This document shows, one piece after another, positions 52,839 to 60,587 of a DNA stretch of 61,074 nucleotides. The DNA is taken from the NCBI GenBank assembly GCA_035530195.1, contig DATKVG010000197.1, positions 1-61,074 on the forward strand, in the 5' to 3' direction. This DNA is from JAPLKX01 sp035530195 (GTDB taxonomy: Bacteria; Hydrogenedentota; Hydrogenedentia; Hydrogenedentales; SLHB01). Numbering within the stretch: the stretch's first letter is position 1; the number at the start of each line of letters is the position of its first letter. A program made the translations under genes and the position numbers. The notes beneath the pieces were generated by a model that saw nothing but the letters and a program-made list of their open reading frames with translations, had not been told where the DNA came from and ran no database searches.

Positions 52839-53749
52839 TGGGTGTCTCCCATGATGGCGGCACGGACTTCGGCGGTGCAGAAGTAGTCGCGCATAAGGGA
52901 TGCGGTCCGGTCGTAGGTTTTCTGCTGGGCGGCGGGTACGCTGCCGGTTTTGCGCAACGCGACCTCGTATGCCTGGCGAATTTCCGTGCCGACGTTGATT
53001 TTTGCGATGCCCCGTTCAACCGCCGCCAAGACATACTCTTGTCTGACGCCGGAACCCCCGTGCAGCACCAGCGGGATTTGTGTCGCTCGCCTCAGTTGTT
53101 CCAGATGGACGAGGTTCAGCCGCGCCTCGACCTTTTTCTGGTCGCGGGCGGCTTTCGAAATGGCCCCGTGGATGCTTCCAAACGCTACGGACAACCAGTC
53201 GCACTGTGTCTCGATCACAAATTGCCGGGCCTCGGCTACGTCTGTAAACCCGCGGCGTGTTTCGAATAATTCATCATACGGGGGCAGGGGCCCCTCGGCG
53301 TGCCCGAGCACGGCGCCCAGTTCCGCTTCGCATGGAATCTGCGCGGCATGCGCCAGTTCAGCCACTTGACACGTTGCCGCGATGTTGGCGGCGAGGTCCA
53401 GGCGCGAGCCGTCAACCATGACGGATTGATAGCCCAACTCGATGGCTTCGCGGATGATACCCAGATAGTCGACCTCGCACCCGTCTTCGTCGATTACGGG
53501 GACGTGATCGAGGTGAATGCGGACGTGGGCCGGGTCGGCCCATTTGGCGTATTCTTCGATGACGCGCCGGGGGCTTTGCGCTTCAAACTTCACCCACTCG
53601 AGGCGGGCGACTTCGATCAAGGCGACTGAATCGGTTTCGACAACGGCGCGCACCACCGGTTCCATCATGGGCAGGTACGGGATGTTGAACGCAGGTATCA
53701 CTTTGCCCAAATTCCAGGCTTTCCGAACGATCTCGCCAGTCGACAGCAT
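52835..53749 (-). CDS. Class II (zinc) ketose-bisphosphate aldolase family protein
   Basis: 304 aa. Seen: zinc ligands in RIHLDHVP (His79, His82 region), CEAELGAVLGH, VAFGSIHG and LVLHGGSGV, plus KINVGTEIR. It is of the FbaA/KbaY/GatY family, which cleaves fructose-, tagatose- or related bisphosphates to triose phosphates. Upstream gene of the aldolase-kinase pair on the minus strand; the ATG of the kinase overlaps its stop. Confidence 0.88.
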   Translation of the reverse strand: MLSTGEIVRKAWNLGKVIPAFNIPYLPMMEPVVRAVVETDSVALIEVARLEWVKFEAQSPRRVIEEYAKWADPAHVRIHLDHVPVIDEDGCEVDYLGIIREAIELGYQSVMVDGSRLDLAANIAATCQVAELAHAAQIPCEAELGAVLGHAEGPLPPYDELFETRRGFTDVAEARQFVIETQCDWLSVAFGSIHGAISKAARDQKKVEARLNLVHLEQLRRATQIPLVLHGGSGVRQEYVLAAVERGIAKINVGTEIRQAYEVALRKTGSVPAAQQKTYDRTASLMRDYFCTAEVRAAIMGDTQ

Positions 53750-53869
53750 TTCTAGACCTCCCTTTGCGGCAACGTCACCTTATAGCGCAGGTATCGATTC
53801 ATGGCTTCTTCAAGCGGCTCCGGGTGCAGGACGGCCGACCGAATCCTGTCAAAACAATATTGCCGGCCG

Positions 53870-54703
53870 CTACTCGGTTGCCGCTTGCTGTATGACAAAC
53901 TCGAACGCGGCCTTCGTATCGTCGTAATTGGTCGCGTGGCCGCCGTCTTCCCGCATAATCAGCAGGACGGGCCGGCCGAGCCGCTCGAGGATGCCCGCCA
54001 ACCGTACCGAACTCCCCGGCGGCACCGTAGTGTCCTTTCCCCCGGCCGTGATGGCTACGGGCATCGTGAACCGTTCCGGCCAATACTCCGCGCTCCGCTT
54101 CTTGTACTCCTCGACCGCCTCGAGTTTCGTCCCGCCGAACGAATCCCGGATCGCGTCCTGGAACTGGTCATACTCGATATGGTTGGCGGTACCGTTGAGG
54201 CACACCACCCCGTCCACCAGTTCCGGATGCAACGCCGCAAACGTCAACGCCGAACTACCCCCCATCGAACCCCCGCACACAAACACACGCCCCACACGGT
54301 ACGCCCGTTTTACCTCGCCGATAATCTGCACCACGTCCGACTCCGCCTTCGGCCCCATCCACGACGTCGACGCCCGGTAATCCGGCGACACAAAAATCAT
54401 CGAATGCGCCCGCGCCACATCCCGCACCGCACGGCACTCATCACGCCCATCCCGAACAAACTGCCACCGGTCCGACCCATGCCCGTGCAACGCCACACAA
54501 ACGTCCCGCGCCACGCCCGCATCAAAACCATCCGGCAACCCAACCACATACCGCTGCAACACCCCATCGCAACCCGCCAAAAACTCCACGTCCTCAACAA
54601 CCCCAAACTCCCCCGCACCCGCAGCACACACTGCCAGCGTAATAAGGATCGCAACACCCGGCAAAAAACGATGTGTCATTTCTCTCATCCCACCCGCGCT
54701 CAT
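53870..54703 (-). CDS. Secreted alpha/beta-hydrolase (PHB-depolymerase/feruloyl-esterase-like)
   Basis: 277 aa. Signal peptide (FLPGVAILITLAVCAAGAG), then an alpha/beta hydrolase with oxyanion region CVALHGHGSDRWQF, nucleophile elbow CGGSMGGSSA, aspartate in AGGKDTTVP and histidine in EDGGHATNY: the full catalytic triad. Probably an exported carbohydrate esterase. I start at 54703, which has AGAGGAG 6 bases upstream; the open frame extends 11 codons more. A truncated 5' copy lies at 55522-55773. Confidence 0.8.
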   Translation of the reverse strand: MSAGGMREMTHRFLPGVAILITLAVCAAGAGEFGVVEDVEFLAGCDGVLQRYVVGLPDGFDAGVARDVCVALHGHGSDRWQFVRDGRDECRAVRDVARAHSMIFVSPDYRASTSWMGPKAESDVVQIIGEVKRAYRVGRVFVCGGSMGGSSALTFAALHPELVDGVVCLNGTANHIEYDQFQDAIRDSFGGTKLEAVEEYKKRSAEYWPERFTMPVAITAGGKDTTVPPGSSVRLAGILERLGRPVLLIMREDGGHATNYDDTKAAFEFVIQQAATE

Positions 54704-54978
54704 GCGCGGCTCCTCTAAGATTAGACCTCTCGGCAACTAAACGACAAGAATAAAAACTGGGCCTCGGAAGGTGGCGGGGCTGCCCTCGACGGCAACGAGC
54801 CGTACCGCCGTTCACCCGCAAGACTCAGCAAGGGAACTCCGGGACCGGGGCACGAGCGGCGGAAGGAATCCGCCGTAATCACGGCAGCCAATACCGAAAC
54901 CTTTGCTTAGTGAGCGGCGGCACGCTACAATGACGAGTAGCAGAGGCCGTCGGAAAACGTAACGACAGGAAGACCAAA
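54704..54978. other. GC-rich gap, possibly structured
   Basis: No gene. Holds several short hairpins, for example GGCGGA/TCCGCC near 54863-54880 and ACGGC/GCCGT near 54800. I could not match it to a riboswitch or known RNA. Confidence 0.3.
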
Positions 54979-55218
54979 ATGAAATTCTATACGTTCGAAA
55001 TCATCATAGAAAAGGAACCCGAGGATCCCGGGTATTTTGCCTACAGTCCGACGTTGCCCGGCTGTTTCAGCAATGGCGCAACCATAGAAGATGCAAAGCA
55101 CAACATCCGCGAGGCCGTTCAACAGCATGTGGCCACTCTGCAAGCGCATGGCCAGACTATCGAGCAGCGCGAGCGGCTTGTCCACGTCGAAGAACTCACG
55201 GTCGGCGTCCCCGAATGA
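54979..55218 (+). CDS. hicB: HicB-like antitoxin
   Basis: 79 aa. Compact HicB fold: KFYTFEIIIEKEPEDPGYFA, YSPTLPGCFSNGATIEDAKHNI, EAVQQHVATL. It should bind and block the HicA mRNA interferase. It lacks a clear DNA-binding domain. Its stop overlaps the HicA ATG (ATGA), giving translational coupling with the antitoxin first. Confidence 0.85.
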   Translation: MKFYTFEIIIEKEPEDPGYFAYSPTLPGCFSNGATIEDAKHNIREAVQQHVATLQAHGQTIEQRERLVHVEELTVGVPE

Positions 55219-55460
55219 CCCGGATGCCCCAGATAACCCCGCACGAGTTGCTGCGGTTCCTTCGCTCACAAAGCTTTGTAGACGACCGCCAATCCGGGAG
55301 CCACCTTACGCTCTGGCATGAAGACAAGAAAATCTCCGTCACCGTTCCCGTTCACACCGGCTGCGACTTGGGCCACGACACATATATGTGGCGCGGCATA
55401 GCCGTCCGCATCCTGAAAGACGCCGGGTTCAGCGTCGACGACTACCTGCGGCTGAAGTAG
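55215..55460 (+). CDS. hicA: HicA-like mRNA interferase toxin
   Basis: 81 aa. dsRBD-like HicA/YcfA fold with the catalytic histidine in RQSGSHLTLWHE (His30), then ISVTVPVHTG and the C-terminal helix RILKDAGFSVDDYLRLK. Cleaves mRNA when freed from HicB. The pair sits between the esterase gene and a truncated copy of its 5' end. Confidence 0.87.
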   Translation: MTRMPQITPHELLRFLRSQSFVDDRQSGSHLTLWHEDKKISVTVPVHTGCDLGHDTYMWRGIAVRILKDAGFSVDDYLRLK

Positions 55461-55521
55461 CAGCAGTCAGTTTCCCACACAACACCCTCATCCCCCCTTG
55501 GTTGCCACTGGACTTGGTCGA

Positions 55522-55773
55522 GCGGCACTCATCCCGCCCGTCCCGGACAAACTGCCAACGCCCCGACCCATGCCCATGCAACGCCACACAGACGTCCCGC
55601 TCTCGCCCACCCTCAAACCCCTCCGGCAACCCAACCACATAACGCTGCAACACCCCATCGCACCCCGCCAAAAACTCCACATCCTCAACAACCCCAAACG
55701 CCCCCGCACCCGCAACCGCACACACATCCAGCGCAATAAAGATCGCAACACTCAACAAAACATAACGCAGCAT
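55522..55773 (-). pseudogene. Truncated 5' copy of the esterase gene at 53870
   Basis: Signal peptide and about 60 residues (GVVEDVEFLAGCDGVLQRYV through QFVRDGRDECR) match the intact esterase, with a few changes. Similarity ends at 55522 and the frame goes on into unrelated sequence. The catalytic serine, aspartate and histidine are all missing. Confidence 0.82.
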
Positions 55774-55875
55774 TTCCCGCCCAACCCTATTTCCAAACCC
55801 CTTCAACCGGCCAAACCCGGCGAAACAAAGTATACATCCAACCCTCCCCGCGCGACGAGGGCGTTACGGCGCAAC

Positions 55876-55915
55876 AAAAAAGAAACGCCCCTCCGGCAGA
55901 ACCGGGCGAGGCGTT
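55876..55915 (-). terminator. Intrinsic terminator of the tracrRNA
   Basis: Read on the minus strand: AACGCC (55915-55910) through a CCGG/CCGG inner stem to GGCGTT, followed by TTTCTTTTTT (55885-55876). Confidence 0.8.
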
Positions 55916-55965
55916 ACAACGCCCCTCAGGGCGTCGCCTGCGGAACGAAAGTCCCTTACTATGAA

Positions 55966-55994
55966 TTGAAGGGCAATCGCCGCTCAGGTATACT
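55966..55994 (+). promoter_or_regulatory. Candidate cas9 promoter inside the degenerate repeat
   Basis: TTGAAG (55966-55971), 17 bases, TATACT (55989-55994), reading toward cas9. It is the counterpart of TTGATG-N16-TATACT carried by every repeat of the array; one inserted base makes the spacing optimal. Predicted start near 56001, about 58 bases before the cas9 ATG. Confidence 0.6.
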
Positions 55995-56002
55995 TAACAG
56001 CC

Positions 56003-56030
56003 ATTATACGTACAGTCGGACAAATGTCAA
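56003..56030 (-). promoter_or_regulatory. Consensus sigma70 promoter of the tracrRNA
   Basis: On the minus strand, perfect TTGACA (56030-56025), 16 bases, perfect TATAAT (56008-56003). Predicted start 55995-55996, right at the anti-repeat. Confidence 0.82.
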
Positions 56031-56058
56031 GGAAAAAAAACGGGGAGGTCTTTCAGCC

Positions 56059-59000
56059 ATGGCTGCGAAAACCGGCGAACAAACGATTCTGGGCCTCGAC
56101 CTGGGCGCAAATTCGGTGGGGTGGGCGCTGATACGCACCAGCAACGGCGAGCCCGAACAGTGTCTTGCCATGGGCGTGCGTATCTTTGATGCCGCGGTAG
56201 GCGGCACGTTGCTGGATCTTCAGGCCGGAAAAGAACAGTCGCCCAATGTTAAGCGCCGAAATGCCCGAATGCTGCGCCGCCAAACTGAACGCCGCGCACG
56301 GCGGCGCATCAAGGTAGCCCACCTTCTGCAAGAGGCAAGACTCCTGCCATCAGGCGATCTGGACACTCTAGCCCAAAGACATGAATTCTTTCTTAGTCTC
56401 GACCGCGCGATTTGTGCCCGCCACATGGCCGAAGCACCGACACAATTTCTCCATACGTTTCCCTACTGGCTGCGTGCCCGCGCGCTGGACATAGCCTTGG
56501 CGCCCGATGAACTTGGACGAGCCCTTTACCACTTGGCACAACGGCGCGGTTTTCTCAGCAACCGTAAGAGCACTGCGAAGGAAGACGAAGACAGCGGCAC
56601 CGTGAAACCGGCCATTGAAGAACTCGCCAGTCAAATGGCGGAATCCGGGGCGAGAACCCTCGGCGAATTCCTTTCGCGAATAGATCCCGCCGATCCGCAT
56701 CAGCGCCGCATACGGGAACGCTGGACATCGAGGCAGATGTACAAGGAAGAATTCAACGCTATCTGGCAAGCCCAGCAGCCTTTTCATCCCGAATTGCTGA
56801 CAACCGATATCCGCAACCGGCTTTTCCAGGCCGTCTTCTTTCAGCGCCCACTCAGGATTCAGAAGCACCTGATCGGAATGTGCCAATTCGAGTTTAGAGG
56901 GTATTATCCCCGGCGGCGCGCCCCGCTGGCTCTTCTGGCGGCGCAGCGGTTTCGCCTTCTCCAGAAGGTAAACGACCTTTGCGTGGTCGCGCCCGACTTT
57001 TCGGAACGGCCTCTCACTGCCGCGGAACGCGAACTCCTTCTTGACAAACTCGAAACTCACGACGAGTACAAGTTCGACCAGATTCGCCGACTTTTCAAGC
57101 TCTCCAAGGACTACACCTTCAATTTCGAGCGCGGCGGCGAGAAGCGGCTGTTCGGCAACCGAACCGCGGCGCGGCTTGCCAAGATATTCGGCGAGCAGTG
57201 GTGCCGGTTTTCGCCGGAACAGCGCGATGCGATAGTCGACGAAATCCGAAGCTACGACAGTGAAACGGGCCTTGCCGAGCGCGGCATACGCCACTATGGC
57301 CTGGATGCGGAAGCAGCAAAAAAACTCGGAAGCGTCAAGCTCCAACCCGGCTATTGCGGTCTTTCCCGGCAGGCATTGTCCAAGCTTTTGCCGCTCATGG
57401 AAAAGGGCATTCCTTATATGACGGCCGTAAAGGAGATCTACAAAGAAGACGAGACTATGACGGCAGTGGCGTGTCTTCCCTCGTTGCGCAACGCCGTCGA
57501 GCAACGGCTCATGTCCGAGATCCGCAATCCCGTGGTCACACGGGTCCTTACTGAAACCCGCAAAGTCGTCAATGCCGTCATTCAGAAGTATGGCAAACCC
57601 GAACTGATTCGGATCGAACTCGCGCGCGACGTGAAAAAGTCGCGCGACGAACGCAAGCGCATCTGGACAAAGAACCGCAACCGCGAAAAGCAGCGGATTT
57701 CGGCCGCGCTCGAAGTGCTTCGCGAGACTGGAAACGAGCATCCCAACGCGAAAGAAGTCGAGCTTGTTTTGCTTCACGAGGAATGCGGCGGCATCTGCCC
57801 GTACACCGGCCAGTCTATCACGATCAAGAACCTCCTCAGCGGCCAGTCTCGGTTCGATGTCGAGCACATCGTTCCGTTCTCGCGGTGCCTCGATAACTCG
57901 TTTGGAAACAAGACGCTCTGTCTGCACGAGGAAAACCGTTCCGTCAAGAAGAACAAGACGCCCTGGGAGGCCTACGGCGAGTCGCCCGAACGATGGGACG
58001 AAATCGTCGAGCGGGTCAAACACTTCAAGGGCGACGGACGCGACGGCAAGCTGCGCCGTTTCCTCATGAAAGACCTGGCGGATTTCGACGAGTTTTCCAC
58101 GCGGATGCTCAACGACACCCGCTATTCGTCCCGGTTGGCCGGGCAATACGTCAGCCTCCTTTACGGTTCGGAGCACCGCAAACACATTCAGGTCAGTTCC
58201 GGCATGGTGACTGCGTATCTGCGCGACCTCTGGAAGCTCAACAAGATCCTTAGCGACGGCGGCGCAAAGAACCGCGATGACCATCGCCACCATGCTATCG
58301 ATGCCGTCGTCATTGCTTTGACCGGCCCCGCCCTCGTCAAATCCCTCAGTGACGCGGCCAAGTCCGCGCCCATCGAGAACCGCCGCAGGCCCGGCATTGT
58401 CCCGCCGCCGTGGGACTCGTTCCTCGAAGATGTGCAGCAGTTCGCCGACGGAATCGTGGTATCGCACCGGGTGGCCCGGAAGGTGAACGGCCGCCTGCAC
58501 GAGGACACCTTCTACTCGCCGCAACCGGCTGGCGAAGAGGGCAAGCCGCGCGTGCATGTCCGCAAGCGGCTCGAATCTCTTTCACCGGACGACGTGAAGA
58601 ACATCGTCGACCCCATGGTGCGGGAAGCCGTGATCCGCAAACTCGAACAGACTGGAGTGGATCCGAAAAAAGCATTTGCACAACGCGAGAATCATCCCTC
58701 GTTGCGCACTCGGGATGGAAGGACGATCCCCATTCACAAAGTCCGCGTTTGCAAGAACCAGGAGCCGTTCCAGGTCGGCAGGGACGGCCGCGAGAGGTTT
58801 GTTACCAACGATTCCAACCACCACATGGAAGTCGTCGAGATCAAAGGACCCGGCGGTCGTGTCAAGTGGGAAGGCGCGATGGTAAGCCAGTATGAGGCGC
58901 TGCGCCGACACAAGAGCGGATTGCCCGTCATTAATCGAGACCATGGTGAGGGTAAACGCCTTCTCTTCAGTCTGGCACCGGGAGAAACCTTCCAAATCGA

Positions 59001-59211
59001 CGACGATAAGTCTGGCGAACAACAAACCTATATTGTTCGTTCCATCAGTAATGGGAATGTCGAGATCGTCTCACTCACGGACAGCAGAAAGGCGCTTGAT
59101 ATCAAGAAAGCAAAGGAGTGGTTGAAACGTTCTGCCGATAAGCTTCGGCAGTTGAACTGCCGCAAAGTCGTTGTCACCCCGCTGGGTGAAATCCGCCGGG
59201 CAAATGACTGA
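56059..59211 (+). CDS. cas9: Cas9 endonuclease, compact type II-C
   Basis: 1050 aa RNA-guided DNA nuclease. Seen in order: RuvC-I ILGLDLGANSVGWAL (Asp14), the Arg-rich bridge helix NVKRRNARMLRRQTERRARR, a recognition lobe, RuvC-II LIRIELARD (Glu520), HNH with DVEHIVPFSRCLDNSFGNK (His603) and HEENRSVKKNK, RuvC-III DHRHHAIDAVVIAL (His745, Asp748), then the wedge and PAM-interacting region. All nuclease residues are present. Size and the cas9-cas1-cas2 order without csn2 or cas4 fit II-C. Start: ATG at 56059 with GGGAGG upstream; the frame is open further upstream through the tracrRNA region. PAM unknown. Confidence 0.97.
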   Translation: MAAKTGEQTILGLDLGANSVGWALIRTSNGEPEQCLAMGVRIFDAAVGGTLLDLQAGKEQSPNVKRRNARMLRRQTERRARRRIKVAHLLQEARLLPSGDLDTLAQRHEFFLSLDRAICARHMAEAPTQFLHTFPYWLRARALDIALAPDELGRALYHLAQRRGFLSNRKSTAKEDEDSGTVKPAIEELASQMAESGARTLGEFLSRIDPADPHQRRIRERWTSRQMYKEEFNAIWQAQQPFHPELLTTDIRNRLFQAVFFQRPLRIQKHLIGMCQFEFRGYYPRRRAPLALLAAQRFRLLQKVNDLCVVAPDFSERPLTAAERELLLDKLETHDEYKFDQIRRLFKLSKDYTFNFERGGEKRLFGNRTAARLAKIFGEQWCRFSPEQRDAIVDEIRSYDSETGLAERGIRHYGLDAEAAKKLGSVKLQPGYCGLSRQALSKLLPLMEKGIPYMTAVKEIYKEDETMTAVACLPSLRNAVEQRLMSEIRNPVVTRVLTETRKVVNAVIQKYGKPELIRIELARDVKKSRDERKRIWTKNRNREKQRISAALEVLRETGNEHPNAKEVELVLLHEECGGICPYTGQSITIKNLLSGQSRFDVEHIVPFSRCLDNSFGNKTLCLHEENRSVKKNKTPWEAYGESPERWDEIVERVKHFKGDGRDGKLRRFLMKDLADFDEFSTRMLNDTRYSSRLAGQYVSLLYGSEHRKHIQVSSGMVTAYLRDLWKLNKILSDGGAKNRDDHRHHAIDAVVIALTGPALVKSLSDAAKSAPIENRRRPGIVPPPWDSFLEDVQQFADGIVVSHRVARKVNGRLHEDTFYSPQPAGEEGKPRVHVRKRLESLSPDDVKNIVDPMVREAVIRKLEQTGVDPKKAFAQRENHPSLRTRDGRTIPIHKVRVCKNQEPFQVGRDGRERFVTNDSNHHMEVVEIKGPGGRVKWEGAMVSQYEALRRHKSGLPVINRDHGEGKRLLFSLAPGETFQIDDDKSGEQQTYIVRSISNGNVEIVSLTDSRKALDIKKAKEWLKRSADKLRQLNCRKVVVTPLGEIRRAND

Positions 59212-60094
59212 GCGGATCATAGATTTGTCGTTCGAGCCCGCGCGGCTGCACGTCAGCCTGGAACGGCTGGTGATCGTGCGAAACGGGCAGGACGACGCCA
59301 TCATTCCGCTGGCTGAGGTTGGAGTGCTCCTGATTGCCCACCGGCAAGTCAGCCTGACCCATGCGGTCCTTTCCGGCATAAGCGCAAACGGGGGCGTCAT
59401 CGTCGCATGCGATCAGCGATTCATGCCCGTGGGCATGATGCTGCCCGTCGAGCAGCACCACCTTCAGGCTGAGCGGTTTCTCCGGCAGGCGCAGGCACCC
59501 GCGCCGTTACGCAAACGATTGTGGCGGCAAATAGTCCGTGCCAAAATAAAAGCCCAAGCCCGGCTCCTCGTCAACTTTCGAAAGAATGACTTTGGGCTAG
59601 CCGCGCTGCGCGCAAAGGTCCGATCAGGCGATCCCGAGAACGTCGAAGCTCAGGCCGCCCGCCGCTATTGGCCCGCCCTGTTCGATTCCGCCGAGTTCAA
59701 ACGTAACCGCGAGGCCCAGGACCAGAACCGATTGCTCAACTATGGCTACGGCGTATTGCGCGCCGTGATCGCTCGCGCCGTTTGCGCCGCGGGTCTCCAT
59801 CCGTCTCTCGGCCTCCATCACCATAACCGCTACGACGCCTTCTGCCTTGCCGACGATCTGATGGAACCGTTCCGGGTGATTGTCGACCGCGCGGTCCTTC
59901 ACATCGTGCTCCAATACGGGCCGCAAGTCGCCCTCGACCGTTCCGCCAAGGCACCCCTGACGCGGGCTTTGTTCGACCGTATTCCCATCGAGGGCGAGTC
60001 CCGCTCTGTTTTCGATGCCGCCGCCCATACCGCCTCCTCGCTCGCGAGCGTCTATTGCGGGGAAACGAAGAACCTTCTGCTGCCCGATCTCTAA
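59204..60094 (+). CDS. cas1: CRISPR integrase Cas1
   Basis: 296 aa. Metal-dependent integrase that, with Cas2, inserts new spacers. Seen: conserved glutamate region DPENVEAQAARRYWP, then GLHPSLGLHHHNRYDAFCLA and DLMEPFRVIVDRAV with the catalytic His and Glu/Asp. The ATG overlaps the 3' end of cas9 by 8 bases, so translation is coupled. Confidence 0.96.
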   Translation: MTERIIDLSFEPARLHVSLERLVIVRNGQDDAIIPLAEVGVLLIAHRQVSLTHAVLSGISANGGVIVACDQRFMPVGMMLPVEQHHLQAERFLRQAQAPAPLRKRLWRQIVRAKIKAQARLLVNFRKNDFGLAALRAKVRSGDPENVEAQAARRYWPALFDSAEFKRNREAQDQNRLLNYGYGVLRAVIARAVCAAGLHPSLGLHHHNRYDAFCLADDLMEPFRVIVDRAVLHIVLQYGPQVALDRSAKAPLTRALFDRIPIEGESRSVFDAAAHTASSLASVYCGETKNLLLPDL

Positions 60095-60159
60095 CGCGGG
60101 AATCTGTCCGCTTTACAACGTGTTTTCTTGTCAGGCGGCTGGCGCGCCGCCGGGACCCA

Positions 60160-60507
60160 ATGGCAAAGACCACCAAAAAAGAACTCTCGGAGTACAAGGG
60201 GATGTGGCTCTTTACGCTGTTCGACCTACCGATGCTTACCAAGGAGGAGCACCGTCAATACACCCGTTTTCGAAATCTGCTCCTCAAGCAGGGATTCAAC
60301 ATGCTCCAATTTTCCGTCTACGCCCGTTTCTGTCCGAGTGAAGAGGCCAGCGACGTACATCGAAAAACCGTACAGAGGTTTCTTCCCCCGGCCGGGTATG
60401 TCCGCCTCATTTCAATTACCGACCATCAATTCGGAAAAATGCAGAGTTTCATCGGGAAAAAAGACACGAATGCTGAACAGCCCCCGGAACAAATACTCCT
60501 TTTCTAA
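60160..60507 (+). CDS. cas2: CRISPR-associated Cas2
   Basis: 115 aa. Ferredoxin-like fold that bridges two Cas1 dimers. Seen: GMWLFTLFDLPMLTKEEHRQ, LLLKQGFNMLQFSVYARFCP and YVRLISITDHQFGKM. I choose the ATG at 60160 because the family starts near here; the ribosome site is weak and 65 bases separate it from cas1. Confidence 0.93.
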   Translation: MAKTTKKELSEYKGMWLFTLFDLPMLTKEEHRQYTRFRNLLLKQGFNMLQFSVYARFCPSEEASDVHRKTVQRFLPPAGYVRLISITDHQFGKMQSFIGKKDTNAEQPPEQILLF

Positions 60508-60524
60508 CACAAAGAATGACCAGA

Positions 60525-60555
60525 ACCCTCTGGAAATCAGCGACTTCCAGAGGGT
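60525..60555. terminator. Strong hairpin between cas2 and the array
   Basis: ACCCTCTGGAA (60525-60535) and TTCCAGAGGGT (60545-60555), an 11-bp perfect stem with a 9-nt loop. It ends 4 bases before the first repeat. On the minus strand it is followed by TTCTTTGTG, so it may stop pre-crRNA; on the plus strand it would stop the cas operon. Confidence 0.6.
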
Positions 60556-60559
60556 CTAA

Positions 60560-60587
60560 AGTATACCTGAGCGGGGATTCCCATCAA
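60560..60587 (-). promoter_or_regulatory. Promoter embedded in each CRISPR repeat (first copy shown)
   Basis: On the minus strand every repeat contains TTGATG (positions 9-14 of the crRNA-sense repeat), 16 bases, TATACT (positions 31-36). Transcription would start about 7 nt inside the adjacent spacer, giving crRNAs with about 23-24 nt of spacer. This is the arrangement known from Neisseria II-C arrays. Confidence 0.6.

Larger units (their letters stand above)
55876..55995 (-). ncRNA. tracrRNA of the type II-C CRISPR system
   Basis: About 120 nt on the minus strand. The 5' end (55994-55958) is an anti-repeat that pairs along nearly all of the 36-nt CRISPR repeat: 15 perfect pairs at one end, then mostly Watson-Crick and G-U pairs with one bulged base and few mismatches. 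Next come a small stem (GGGA/UUCC), a GACGCCCTGAGGGGCGT hairpin and a terminator with a U-rich tail. It has a consensus promoter whose predicted start is exactly at the anti-repeat. Its polarity requires crRNAs to be read from the minus strand of the array, as the array's internal promoters also predict. It should pair with crRNA and load Cas9. Confidence 0.85.

Noticed and set aside
54704..54978. Possible riboswitch or structured RNA upstream of hicB
   Set aside because: Hairpins are present but conserved cores of cobalamin, c-di-GMP, SAM or other known riboswitches are not; GC content alone explains much pairing.
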